Below, in pieces: positions 53,158 through 62,859 of a stretch of DNA of 64,000 bases (positions within the stretch are counted from its first letter, which is position 1; each line of letters begins with the position of its first letter). The stretch is from Roseiarcus sp963823165. Lineage in GTDB: Bacteria > Pseudomonadota > Alphaproteobacteria > Rhizobiales > Beijerinckiaceae. The stretch is taken from the NCBI GenBank assembly GCA_963823165.1, contig CAWGKV010000010.1:61212-125211 (forward strand). Reading direction: 5' to 3'. The notes below the pieces were generated by a model. It saw only the letters and a program-made list of their open reading frames with translations, was not told the DNA's origin and did not search any database. The position numbers and the translations under genes are program-made.

Positions 53158-56100
53158 CTACCCCTTCTTCCCCGCGATCTTCGCGATCTCCCGCATGATC
53201 TTCAGCGTCCCGGCGAGCCGGTCCTCCAGCTGCTCGAAATCTTCCACAAAGACGATGCGCACGTCCGGACGGACGCGCGCGCGCTCGCCTTGGGCGCTAA
53301 CCCATTTCACCAGCAACGCCGGATTGGCGAAGGAATTGTTGCGGAAGGCCAAGGTCACGCCCTTCGGGCCGGCGTCGAGCTTTTCGACGTTCGCCCTGCG
53401 ACAGAGCGCCTTCACCAGCACGAGCTTCAAGAGCAGGTCCGACCTCGGGCGGCGGCGGGCCGAAGCGGTCGACGATCTCGGCCCCCATCGCGTCGATCTC
53501 GGCCTCGTCCTCCAGCGCCGACAGGCGGCGGTAGAGCGTGAGCCGCGTCGGCAGGTCGGCGAATGTAGCTTTCGGGAATCGTCACCGGCGCGCCGAGCTG
53601 GATGGTCGGCGACCACATATCTTCGGGCGGCGCCTCGACGCCCGACTTGATGCGCTCGACCGCCTCGCGCACCATCTGCTGATAGAGCTCGTAGCCGACC
53701 TCCTTGATGTGGCCGGACTGCTCCTCGCCGAGCAGGTTGCCGGCGCCGCGCAGGTCGAGGTCGTGGCTCGCGAGCTGGAAGCCGGCGCCGAGCGTGTCGA
53801 GCGACTGCAGCACCGAAAGCCGCTTCTCGGCCTGCGGCGTGATCTTCGCCTTGGCCGGCGTGGTGAAGAGCGCATAGGCGCGGACTCTTCGAGCGCCCGA
53901 CCCGGCCGCGCAGCTGATAGAGCTGGCCGAGGCCGAACATGTCGGCGCGGTGAACGATCAGCGTGTTGGCGCGCGGGATGTCGAGGCCGGATTCGACGAT
54001 CGCGGTCGACAGCAGAATGTCGTACTTGCCGTCGTAGAAGGCGCCGATCTTGTCCTCGAGCTCGCGCATCGCCAGCTGGCCGTGCGCGACGACGAACTTC
54101 GCCTCGGGCACGTTCTGACGCAGGAAGGAGGCCGCCTCCTCGAGGTCCTCGATGCGCGGGCAGACGTAGAACGACTGGCCGCCGCGATAGCGCTCGCGCA
54201 GCAGCGCCTCCCGCACGATCAGCGCGTCGAACGGCGAGACGAAGGTTCTGACCGCGAGCCGGTCGACCGGCGGGGTGGCGATGATCGACATTTCGCGCAC
54301 CCCCGTCATGGCGAGCTGCAGCGTCCGCGGGATCGGGGTGGCGGACAGGGTCAGCATATGCACCTCGGCCCTCAGGTCCTTCAGCCGCTCCTTGTGGGCG
54401 ACGCCGAAATGCTGCTCCTCGTCGACGACGACGAGGCCGAGGTCCCTGAAGTTCACCGTCTTGCCGAGCACGGCGTGCGTGCCGATGACGATGTCGACGC
54501 CACCCTCGGCGATGCCCTTCTTCGTCTCGCGCTGCTCGGCCGCAGGAACCATCCGCGACAGGCGGCCGATGCGCACCGGCAAGCCAGCGAAGCGCTCGCG
54601 AAAGACGCGCGCGTGCTGCCGGGCGAGGAGGGTCGTCGGCACGACGATCGCGGTCTGCTTGTCGTTGATCGCCGCGGCGAAGGCGGCGCGCAGCGCGACC
54701 TCGGTCTTGCCGAAGCCGACGTCGCCGACGATGATCCGGTCCATCGGCCGGCCGGAGGCCAGGTCATCGAGCGTCGCCTCGATCGCATTCGCCTGGTCCT
54801 GCGTCTCGTCATAGGGAAAGCGGGCGCAGAACTCGTCGTAAAGCCCTTCCGGCGGGATGAGGCGCGGGGCCGGGCGCGTCAGGCGCTGGGCGGCGACGCG
54901 AACCAGCTCGCCCGCCATCTCGAGCACGCGCTTCTTGAGCCGCGCCTTGCGGGACTGCCAGCCGGCGCCGCCGAGCTTGTCGAGCTCGCCCGTCTCGGAG
55001 CCGTAACGCGACAGCAGCTCGAGGTTCTCGACCGGCAGGAACAGCCGGTCGCCGCCGGCGTAGTGGATCTCGAGGCAGTCGTGCGGCTCGCCCGCAGCCT
55101 CGATGGTCTGCAGGCCGACGAAGCGTCCGACGCCGTGGTCGACGTGGACGACGAGGTCGCCCGCCGTCAGCGCGCTCGCCTCAGCCAGCACGTCCTGCGC
55201 CCGCCGCCGGCGCTTCGATTGCCTGACGAGACGGTCACCGAGAATGTCCTGCTCGCCGACGATGGCGAGATCCGGGGCCTCGAAGCCCTGCTCGAGCGCG
55301 ATGACCGCGAGCGGCAGCGCGCCGGCGCGCGCCGTCTTCGCCTGATGGTACGATGAGACGAGCTCGAACGACTTGAGGCCGTGCTCGGCCAGCACGTGGC
55401 TCAGCCTTTCGCGCGAGCCGTCGCTCCAGCCGGCGACGATCACGTTCAGGCCGCGTCCGCGGAGATCCCTGATGTGGGCGACGGCGGCGTCGAACACGTT
55501 GGCGTTCTCGTTCTGCCGCTCCGGAGCGAAATTGCGTCCGACCCTTCCGCCGCAGTCGACGACGTTCGCCGCCTTGTCGCCCGCCTCGAAGGGGGTCAGC
55601 CGCGCAAGGGGGGCGGCTGAGAGCCGCTCCTTCCATTCGTCTTCGCCCAGGTAGAGCTTGGCCGGCGGCAGCGGCTTATAGTCGGCCTTGGCTGGGTCCC
55701 GGGAATAGGCGGCTCGCCTCGCCGCATAGGAGTCGGCGATCTGGGCGAGGCGCTGGCTCGCCGCCTCCTCGGCCCGCGCGTCGAGCACGAAGGGCGCCGG
55801 GCCGACGTAGTCGAACAGCGTGTCGAGGCCATCGTAGAGAAGCGGCAGCCAATGCTCGAGGCCGATCGCGCGGCGGCCCTCGCTGACGGCGGCGTAGAGC
55901 TCGTCGTTTGGCGCCGGCGCTCCGAATTCGGCGGCGTAGCCCTGGCGGAAGCGGCGGATGGTTTCGGTCGTGAGCCGGGCTTCGCTCATCGGCACGAGGT
56001 CGAGCGAGCGCAATTGCCCGACGCTGCGCTGCGTCTCGGGGTCGAAGGTTCGGATCGACTCCAGCGTGTCGCCGAAGAAGTCGAGCCGGATCGGAGCCTG

Positions 56101-56667
56101 AGCGCCGGGCGGATAGAGATCGAGGATGCCGCCCCGCGTCGCGTAGTCGCCGACCTCGCGCACCGTGCTGGCGCGGGCGTAGCCGTTCGTCTGCAGCCAG
56201 AGGGCGAGGTCATCCATCCGGACGCTGTTGCCGGGCGCGGCGGAGAAGGCGGCGGAGGCGACGTATTTCAGCGGCGGGACGCGCTGGGTCAGCGCGTTGA
56301 CCGAGCCGACCAGGATGCGCGGCCGCTCGACTGCCCCTCGCGAGCGCGCGAGCCGAGCCAGCGCGGTCATCCGATCGGCGGAAACCGCGGCGTTCGGCGA
56401 CACCCGATCGTAGGGCTGGCAGTCCCACGACGGCAGAAAAAGCGCCTCGATCTCGGGTGCGGCGAAGCCGAGAGCATCGATGAAGGTCTGGGCCCGGATG
56501 CTGTCGCGGGCGACGAACACGAGGGTCACGGAACGCTTCTCGCCGGCCTTGGCGAGGGCGCGCGTCAGATCGGCGACGACGAAGGCGTCGAAGCCTTCCG
56601 GCGCGCGGGCAAGGGTGACGGCGCCGCCTTCGGCGAGGCGGCGGACGGCCGAGGCAAGAGGGGTCAC
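53158..56667 (-). pseudogene. mfd: transcription-repair coupling factor Mfd, three single-base frameshifts near the 3' end
   Basis: Begins at GTG 56667, overlapping the sdhE stop by four bases. Domain order is intact: UvrB-like N-terminus ('LPSWDCQPYDRVSPNAAVSA'), RNAP-interaction domain ('AGDLVVHVDHGVGRFVGLQT', about residue 500), helicase Walker A ('VGDVGFGKTEVALRAAF', about residue 645), 'VVVDEEQHFGVAHKER', 'LSATPIPRTLQLAMTGVRE', and the translocase end 'LYQLRGRVGRSK'. Single extra bases near 53887, 53564 and 53442 then shift the frame; between them 'ASHDLDLRGAGNLLGEEQSG' and 'DRFGPPPPEV' are clearly Mfd. Correction gives about 1168 residues. Sequencing error is likely for this conserved gene. 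Confidence 0.9.
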
Positions 56668-56969
56668 GGGGCCACTCGGGCCTTCGCCAGAGCCTCGCGC
56701 GGCGCGTCCCTCAGGCGCGCGAACAGCGCGGTGTCGAACTCGGGCGGCGTTCTCTCCTCGCCGGTGATCCACGCAAGCACCTGGGGGTCGGGGGCGCTGA
56801 GGAGACGCTCGAACTCGTCGAGCTCGGCCTCCCCCATCGCCGGAAGATTGGCGTCGGCGAACTGGCCCATCACCAGATCCATCTCACGCATGCCCCGTCG
56901 CCAGGCGCGAAACAAAATCCGCCGCCGGCGCTCATCGAGCGCGGCGCTGCTCAACATCGAGCCGGACAT
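56664..56969 (-). CDS. sdhE: FAD assembly factor SdhE
   Basis: A 101-residue SdhE/DUF339 protein that promotes covalent flavin attachment to succinate dehydrogenase. 'RRRRILFRAWRRGMREMDLV' contains the invariant R-G-x-x-E-x-D core, and 'FADANLPAMGEAELDEFERL' with 'DPQVLAWITGEERTPPE' complete the five-helix fold. MSGSMLSSAALDE at 56969 was taken as start; the frame extends to 57095 with low-complexity sequence. It is co-transcribed with mfd (four-base overlap), a common alphaproteobacterial pairing. Confidence 0.93.
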   Translation of the reverse strand: MSGSMLSSAALDERRRRILFRAWRRGMREMDLVMGQFADANLPAMGEAELDEFERLLSAPDPQVLAWITGEERTPPEFDTALFARLRDAPREALAKARVAP

Positions 56970-57152
56970 GAAGGCCCTTTCAGCTAGAGGAATGCCGGCG
57001 CTCGGGCTTCGGTTCCCCAGCCCCTGGGGCCGCGTCGTCGCCCGTTCGGGCGGCGTTATAGCGGCGCGCGGCGGCGGTGTCAGCACGCGATTCAAAGCCC
57101 GTCTCGCCTATTCGAGCGTGACCCGCGGCCGCCCGGGACGCCGCAATCTGCC

Positions 57153-57371
57153 GTCGGCCTCCCGGGCGTCAATGGCCGCCAGCTCGCAGAGGCGGCGCGG
57201 GACGCCATGCCCTCCTTGCCGGTTCGTCTGATCACCGGCTACGCCGGACAGGCGCTCGACAACATCCGCCTCGTCGACGGCATGGAGAACATGCGCAAGC
57301 CGTTCGTGCTCGAAGACCTGGCCGCGCGGGTCAAGGCGCTGCTCGGGCAAAAGCGATCCGGCGCGAAGTGA
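57153..57371 (+). pseudogene. response-regulator receiver domain, C-terminal fragment
   Basis: A 72-codon frame 'GLPGVNGRQLAEAARDAMPS', 'LPVRLITGYAGQALDNIRLV', 'ENMRKPFVLEDLAARVKALL', with a stop at 57369. It contains the Thr ('LITGYA') and Lys ('RKPF') switch residues and the loop after the phospho-Asp of a CheY-like receiver, but the N-terminal half with the Asp is missing. It probably represents a decayed receiver gene next to sdhE. Confidence 0.7.
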
Positions 57372-57399
57372 GCGAGGCGCCGACCCTTCGCGGTTGCTC

Positions 57400-57610
57400 A
57401 TCGAGCGCGCCACGGCTTACTCTGACTGGACTTCCACCGGCTGGATCGCACCAGCTTCGCCTGGGGCACCACCTGTCACCGTAGCCCTTGCGGTCGGGAC
57501 GCCGATGACGGCGTTCCGCTCCGCCACCGCAGGTTCTCAGGCTGCCTTCAGTTCGGCGATCCCCTTCCCGGAGCCACCCCAATTCGGAACGGCGCCGAAG
57601 GTCTCACAAC
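57400..57610 (-). other. possible structured-RNA or group II intron relic (tentative)
   Basis: Read on the minus strand, this 200-base stretch has no coding potential but includes 'GATCCAGCCGGTGGAAGTCC', similar in style to domain I of bacterial group II introns, and several short pairings ('GGTGGTGCCCC', 'GGCGAAGC'). No intron-encoded reverse transcriptase is nearby. The resemblance is weak and may be chance. Confidence 0.2.
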
Positions 57611-57625
57611 CTTCTTCAGTTCCTA

Positions 57626-59461
57626 TCATGGATAATGGACGACTGTGACTGGAACATCCTGATTGGCTGCCGTCGACGACCCGCCCGTGTTATCGATCAC
57701 GTTCAAAATGCCGCCCTTCCCCTGAGTCGCATTGAGGAACACCGTCAAGAGATCGTTCATGCTAAGGCCGGAAGACGGCATCGAAGCCGGCGGGACTTCA
57801 AATGCGTTCGCGGCAAATATGTCGACGCCCTGGTTGAAGAAGCTGTAGCTGCCCATCCCATAGCCTGCGAAGTTTTTTGCGTTGTTGGCGACCTTGAATG
57901 CCGCCCAACCGTCGACTCCCGGGGCCTCCATCCACGCCGCTTGGCTCGGCGGGTCGTATGGCATCTCGTTCTGGAAGAAGATGTCCGCGCCATTGTCGCC
58001 GTTCCAGATCACCTCGTATTTCTGATAGTGCTCCACGAACAATCCGTAGGCCGTCACGTTGTCGCCGTTGACGATCAGCCCGGTGTCGGCTGTGTTGCTG
58101 GTCCAGCCGACGCCGGCGCCGTGATCGGCGCGCCAAGCCCAGATGTCGTCGAGGATGACGTTGTTGTTGTTGACCACGAGGCTGGTCGTCGCGCGGCCTG
58201 GAGCCGCGCCGCCGATGCGGAAGAACACGTCGTAGAGGCCGCCTGGATCCGACGGGACATTGTCGCTCTTTCTCTTGTCGGTTCCGAAGGCGAGAAGAAC
58301 CGGAGAGTTTACCGGGCCAGCGTCGATAATGATCCCCGAGATCAGGATGCCTTTCGCGCTATTGACCTCCATCGCCGGCGCGCCATTCTGCGGGATCAGA
58401 GTTGGGAACCCGAGGCCGAGCACCACGGTGTCCGGGCGAGTGACTTCGATGCTGCGATCGAGATTGTAAACCCCGGGAGTCAGGACGAGGTTCATCCCGG
58501 ACCCCAGCGCCCGGTTGATCGTATCGGCCGAGTCGGATGGGCGCGCGATAAAGAACTTGCTGATCGGGAGCGCAGAACCAGGTGTCCCCTCATTCGCCGA
58601 CCAGGTCGGCGCGATCGTGTTTCGCTGCACCGCCGGGACAAAGACGTTATACGCGCCGTTCCCGTCGATATAGAGATAGGGCGCCTCGCGCGTCACGGGG
58701 CTCGCGGTCAATGTCGTGTAAGGGCCGCCGCATGAGGCCTGCGCGGGAAAACATTGCGCGGGCGCGCCGGTGTCCCCGGAGAACACCTGGTTCCAGACGC
58801 CGTTGGTCCAGCCGTCGAGCGCGCTGTTGCGCACGAACCATTGCTGCTGCGAACCGTTGATCACCGTCCCGCCCTGGAACGTCGAGTCGGCGATGAAGCC
58901 GCCGCTCGCATAGGAGGGTGGGGTGCAATAGTCCATCAGAGTCATGGCGCCGTTGACCAGCACACGGCGCATCGGCGCCGCCTGCGAGACCGCCCAGAAC
59001 TCGCCGGCATAACAGCCGCTGGGGGTGTTCACATTGATCGACAGATTGGACATCGATCGCCAGAAGTTGTCGAGCGCGACGCAATAGCCGCCGTCGCACT
59101 GATTGTAGACGTCGATCGACCCATTGACTTCGACGTCGCCCGGCGAGCGCGCGAGACCGGCGACCGACGTGTAGTAGCCGACCTGGAAGTTAAGCGGCGT
59201 CGTGGGGGAACCATATACGCCCGGCTTGAACAGCAGCGCGTAGCGTTGGCTTCCGAACTGGTTGGAGACCTGCTGGTTTGCTATCTTGTCGACTTGGCCC
59301 TGAATTACACTCACCGGCATGCTTGGATCGAAAATGAACACGTTCGGCCCGAAATCGGGCTGCGCGGCGAACGACGCATCGCAAACCCCCAGCGAGCCAA
59401 TGAGAGCCGCCGCGCCGATCCATCGAAGCCGTAAAGGGAACCGAGATCGCTTTCCGCGCAT
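57626..59461 (-). CDS. exported right-handed beta-helix protein (pectate-lyase-like fold)
   Basis: A 611-residue secreted protein. MRGKRSRFPLRLRW starts a signal peptide that ends near 'CDASFA-AQ'; GGGAGGA lies six bases before the ATG. The mature part has repeated short strands with Asn/Gly ladders: 'DVEVNGSIDVYNQCDGGYCV', 'SNLSINVNTPSG', 'LVLTPGVYNLDRSIEV', 'GILISGIIIDAGP', 'TTSLVVNNNNVILDDIWAW' and 'LIVNGDNVTAYGLFVEHYQK', the look of a parallel beta-helix. Such proteins are often polysaccharide lyases or phage/surface adhesins; the substrate is unknown. No neighbour clarifies it. Confidence 0.75.
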   Translation of the reverse strand: MRGKRSRFPLRLRWIGAAALIGSLGVCDASFAAQPDFGPNVFIFDPSMPVSVIQGQVDKIANQQVSNQFGSQRYALLFKPGVYGSPTTPLNFQVGYYTSVAGLARSPGDVEVNGSIDVYNQCDGGYCVALDNFWRSMSNLSINVNTPSGCYAGEFWAVSQAAPMRRVLVNGAMTLMDYCTPPSYASGGFIADSTFQGGTVINGSQQQWFVRNSALDGWTNGVWNQVFSGDTGAPAQCFPAQASCGGPYTTLTASPVTREAPYLYIDGNGAYNVFVPAVQRNTIAPTWSANEGTPGSALPISKFFIARPSDSADTINRALGSGMNLVLTPGVYNLDRSIEVTRPDTVVLGLGFPTLIPQNGAPAMEVNSAKGILISGIIIDAGPVNSPVLLAFGTDKRKSDNVPSDPGGLYDVFFRIGGAAPGRATTSLVVNNNNVILDDIWAWRADHGAGVGWTSNTADTGLIVNGDNVTAYGLFVEHYQKYEVIWNGDNGADIFFQNEMPYDPPSQAAWMEAPGVDGWAAFKVANNAKNFAGYGMGSYSFFNQGVDIFAANAFEVPPASMPSSGLSMNDLLTVFLNATQGKGGILNVIDNTGGSSTAANQDVPVTVVHYP

Positions 59462-60152
59462 TGCATTTCCTCCCATCGGCGTCCTGCGGTCTCTGCGCCG
59501 CGGCGAGGCCGCCTGCCGAGATTCTCCAGATCGAAGCCTCGGCGGGGGTGAGATTGCCTGCGCTGTCGGCGCTTTGCAAGGAGCAACCGTCGCTATCGCC
59601 CTGGCGGAAGTAAGCGCGGACGCGAGCCAGAGCGCTCGCGCGTCATGGCTTTCTGTGCCTCGATGGCCTATGTCGCAAGTGGTTTGGGCATTGCGGTGGA
59701 CGGGGCGACGAGCCGGCGGCGCGCCAGCTTGCGCGCACTACAGAAAGTCTATCCCGGCTTCACGGTGGGCATCCAGTGGAGCGACGATCCGACTTTCCAC
59801 GCCCAATACTCGCGCATCACCGAAGGGCTGTGCCCGGCTGGGCTACTCGAGGGCGTAGCAAAAACAGATTGAAATCGGCCGGCTATGCCGCAGAGGCGGG
59901 GGCGCTGTTAAATCAGGACAGGCATCCACGGGCATCCGGCTCGGGGATTAGCTCGAAGGCCCTCAAGGCCGCTTATGACTGGGCCGAGACTGTCCAGCTT
60001 GACCACGACCACTGCGTCCCCGGACGAAGGAAGTCGAGGATGGATGGCGCAGCATCTGTCCCCCAGGGCAGACTGAGGCTCGCCCAAGCCGACATCGCGC
60101 ATCATTTGTGCTAGATCGAGCCGCCTCATTCCCCCTCAATTCGATCGCGCCG
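59462..60152. other. gene-free stretch with weak coding signals
   Basis: About 690 bases. A plus-strand frame at 59645-59872 and another near 59880-60113 ('ISSKALKAAYDWAETVQLDH') have some protein-like character but no family match, and neither has a good ribosome site. They could be fragments of a decayed gene. The promoters of the flanking genes should lie at the two ends. Confidence 0.4.
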
Positions 60153-62855
60153 ATGCCCGAGACGCCCGTTCCCGTCCTGACGCCGCACGGCGCGCTGCGT
60201 CTCGAGCATATCGTGGCGGATTCCGGGCTGGATGACGGCGTCGCCGGCCGGCTCGAGCCCGCCTTCGCCCGCGGGAGCGGTCACGGCCTGCTGCAACTCG
60301 GGTCCGCCGAGGCGGGAGGCCGTCTGCCGCCGGAACTGAGCTTTTGGCGGGCCTTCGCCATACGCTTCGTCGCGGCGGTCTGCGCCTGCGGAGAGCCCGC
60401 CGCGGGCGGAGCGCCGCGTGTCTCCGAGCCCGCCGCGGATGACCTCGTCGCCCTCCTCGAGGAAGCGCCGCCTATGCGCGGGGGCGAATATCTGGACTCG
60501 GAGTGTCTCGCCGCGCTCTGGCGCGCGCTCGAGCGCGCGCTCGACGACGAACTCGCGGAAAGCGGCCTCACGATCCAGGCCTTTCTCCTCAGCCGGGACA
60601 GCCGCTGGCGGCTCGTCGGGCGCGTCCATTTCAACCTAGCCGAAAACCGCAAGGACTCCGACAGCCCGTTCGCCTTTATGGCGACCTACGCCTCCACCCT
60701 CGGCGCACAGGGCGCCCTTCGCCATCTCGGGCTTGGACACGCCCTGCGCGAATACGCCGGCGCCGGAGCGAAGACCGAACTCCTCAGGCTCCTGGAGCCG
60801 GTCAACCGCGCCAGCGAAAGCTGCGCCTGGCTGAAGGAGATCGTCGAATCCGGCGAAATCTTCCATCCGCTGCGCTGGACGCCGAGGGAGGCGATGCGGC
60901 TCCTGGCTGACGTCGAGACGCTCGAGAGTGCGGGCGTCGTCGTTCGCATGCCGGCCTCCTGGCGCATGAACAGGCCGAGCCGTCCGTCGGTCGAGGCGAC
61001 GGTCGGATCGAAGGCGCCCTCGCTTCTCGGCGCCCAGTCGCTTCTCGACTTCAAGGTCGAAGTGAGCCTCGACGGCGAGACTCTGACGGCCGAGGAGGTC
61101 GAGCTCCTCGTCGCCTCGACCGACGGGCTCGCGTTGCTACGGGGCAAATGGGTCGAGGTCGATCACGAGCGGCTCAAGGCGACGCTCGAGAGGCTCGATG
61201 CGGTCGAGCGGCTCGCCCGCAAGGAAGGCGTCTCCTTCGGCCGGGCGATGCGGCTCCTGGCAGGCGCCGAGATCGGCGGCGCGGCCGAGGTTCCCGCGGC
61301 CGACGCGTCCTGGGGGCGCGTGAAGGCGGGCGCGTGGCTCGCCGAGACGCTCGCCGGATGCCGCCGGCCGGAAGCGCTCGCCGCCGCCGATCCGGGCGAG
61401 GCGCTGAACGCCACTCTGCGCCCCTATCAGGATGTCGGCGTGCGCTGGCTCGGTTTCCTCGCCGATCTCGGCCTCGGCGCCTGTCTCGCCGACGACATGG
61501 GGCTCGGCAAGACCGTCCAGCTGCTCGCCCTCGTCTTGAGGCTCAGCCGGCAGCCGGGCGAACGACGCCCGAGTCTCATCGTCGCGCCGGCCTCCCTGCT
61601 CGCCAACTGGGCGGCGGAGGCGGCGCGCTTCGCCCCGTCGCTCAGGGTTTTCGTCGCGCACCCGTCGTTTGCCCCCGCGGATCGGCTCAAGGCGCCGGCG
61701 GACGAAGAGCTTCATGGGACCGATCTCGTCGTTACGAGCTACGGCTCGGCTTTGCGGCTCGACTGGATCGGCAAGACGCGATGGCGGCTCGTCGCCCTCG
61801 ACGAGGCGCAGGCGATCAAGAACCCCGCCGCGAAGCAGACCCACGCCGTCAAGGCGCTGATCGCCGACAGCCGAATCGCGCTGACCGGCACGCCGATCGA
61901 GAACAATCTGCGCGACCTCTGGTCGATCTTCGATTTTCTCAACCCCGGGCTTCTCGGAACGTCGAAAGCTTTCGCCGACTTCGTCAAGCGCCTTTCCGCC
62001 AAGGAGCCCGTCTCCTACGCCCCCTTACGTAAACTGGTCGGGCCCTACATCCTCCGCCGGCTGAAGACCGATCGGAGCGTCATCGCCGACCTGCCGGACA
62101 AGACCGAGGTCAAGGCTTTCTGCGGTCTCTCCAGGAAACAGGCGGCGCTCTACCAGGCGGCGGTGGCCGAATTCGAGGAGCGGCTGCGCACGGTCTCCGA
62201 GGACATGGCGCGGCGTGGATTGGTGCTGTCGACGCTGATGCGGCTGAAGCAGATCTGCAACCATGCCTCGCAGGGCCTCGGCGCGAGCGCCTGGAACGAG
62301 AAGGACAGCGGCAAGTTCGCGCGACTGACGGAAATCGCCGAGACGATCGCCAGCCGTCAGGAGAAGATGCTCGTCTTCAGCCAGTTCAAGGAGATCGTCG
62401 AGCCGCTCGGGGACCTGCTGGCTTCCGTGTTCGGCCGCGCCGGGCTCGCGCTCACCGGCGACACAGCGGTCGGCAAGCGCAAGGACCTCGTCAAGGCTTT
62501 CCAGGAGGACGAGGGCATCCCCTTTTTCGTGCTGTCGTTGAAGGCCGGCGGCTCGGGGCTCAACCTGACCGCCGCCTCGCATGTCGTGCATTTCGACCGC
62601 TGGTGGAACCCCGCGGTCGAGAACCAGGCGACCGACCGCGCGTTCCGCATCGGGCAGAAGCGCAACGTTCTTGTGCACAAATTCGTCTGTCGTGGCACCA
62701 TCGAAGAACGAATCGACGTACTCATCGAATCGAAGCGGCAAATGGCGCAGGACGTTCTGGCCGGCGGCGGCGAGATCAACCTCACGGAAATGAGCGACCG
62801 GGACATCATGGCGCTCGTGAAGCTCGACCTCGACGCCGCGACGAAGGAGGGATGA
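60153..62855 (+). CDS. SNF2-family DEAD-like helicase (HepA/RapA-like)
   Basis: A 900-residue protein. The N-terminal half is a bacterial SNF2-associated region; the C-terminal half carries the seven helicase motifs: I 'LADDMGLGKTVQLLALVLRL', Ia 'LIVAPASLLANWAAEAARF', II 'LVALDEAQAIKNPAAKQTHA', III 'IALTGTPIENNLRDLWSIFD', then 'MLVFSQFKEIVEPLG', V 'LSLKAGGSGLNLTAASHVVH' and VI 'NQATDRAFRIGQKRNV'. The DEAQ form of motif II is usual for this branch. It should remodel protein-DNA or nucleoprotein complexes with ATP. Four bases after its stop a SWIM-domain gene starts, its usual partner. Confidence 0.93.
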   Translation: MPETPVPVLTPHGALRLEHIVADSGLDDGVAGRLEPAFARGSGHGLLQLGSAEAGGRLPPELSFWRAFAIRFVAAVCACGEPAAGGAPRVSEPAADDLVALLEEAPPMRGGEYLDSECLAALWRALERALDDELAESGLTIQAFLLSRDSRWRLVGRVHFNLAENRKDSDSPFAFMATYASTLGAQGALRHLGLGHALREYAGAGAKTELLRLLEPVNRASESCAWLKEIVESGEIFHPLRWTPREAMRLLADVETLESAGVVVRMPASWRMNRPSRPSVEATVGSKAPSLLGAQSLLDFKVEVSLDGETLTAEEVELLVASTDGLALLRGKWVEVDHERLKATLERLDAVERLARKEGVSFGRAMRLLAGAEIGGAAEVPAADASWGRVKAGAWLAETLAGCRRPEALAAADPGEALNATLRPYQDVGVRWLGFLADLGLGACLADDMGLGKTVQLLALVLRLSRQPGERRPSLIVAPASLLANWAAEAARFAPSLRVFVAHPSFAPADRLKAPADEELHGTDLVVTSYGSALRLDWIGKTRWRLVALDEAQAIKNPAAKQTHAVKALIADSRIALTGTPIENNLRDLWSIFDFLNPGLLGTSKAFADFVKRLSAKEPVSYAPLRKLVGPYILRRLKTDRSVIADLPDKTEVKAFCGLSRKQAALYQAAVAEFEERLRTVSEDMARRGLVLSTLMRLKQICNHASQGLGASAWNEKDSGKFARLTEIAETIASRQEKMLVFSQFKEIVEPLGDLLASVFGRAGLALTGDTAVGKRKDLVKAFQEDEGIPFFVLSLKAGGSGLNLTAASHVVHFDRWWNPAVENQATDRAFRIGQKRNVLVHKFVCRGTIEERIDVLIESKRQMAQDVLAGGGEINLTEMSDRDIMALVKLDLDAATKEG

Positions 62856-62859
62856 CGCG

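Noticed and set aside
53950..57231. Plus-strand frames of 459 and 468 codons opposite mfd
   Set aside because: Shadows of the GC-rich mfd codons; mfd homology on the minus strand is unambiguous.
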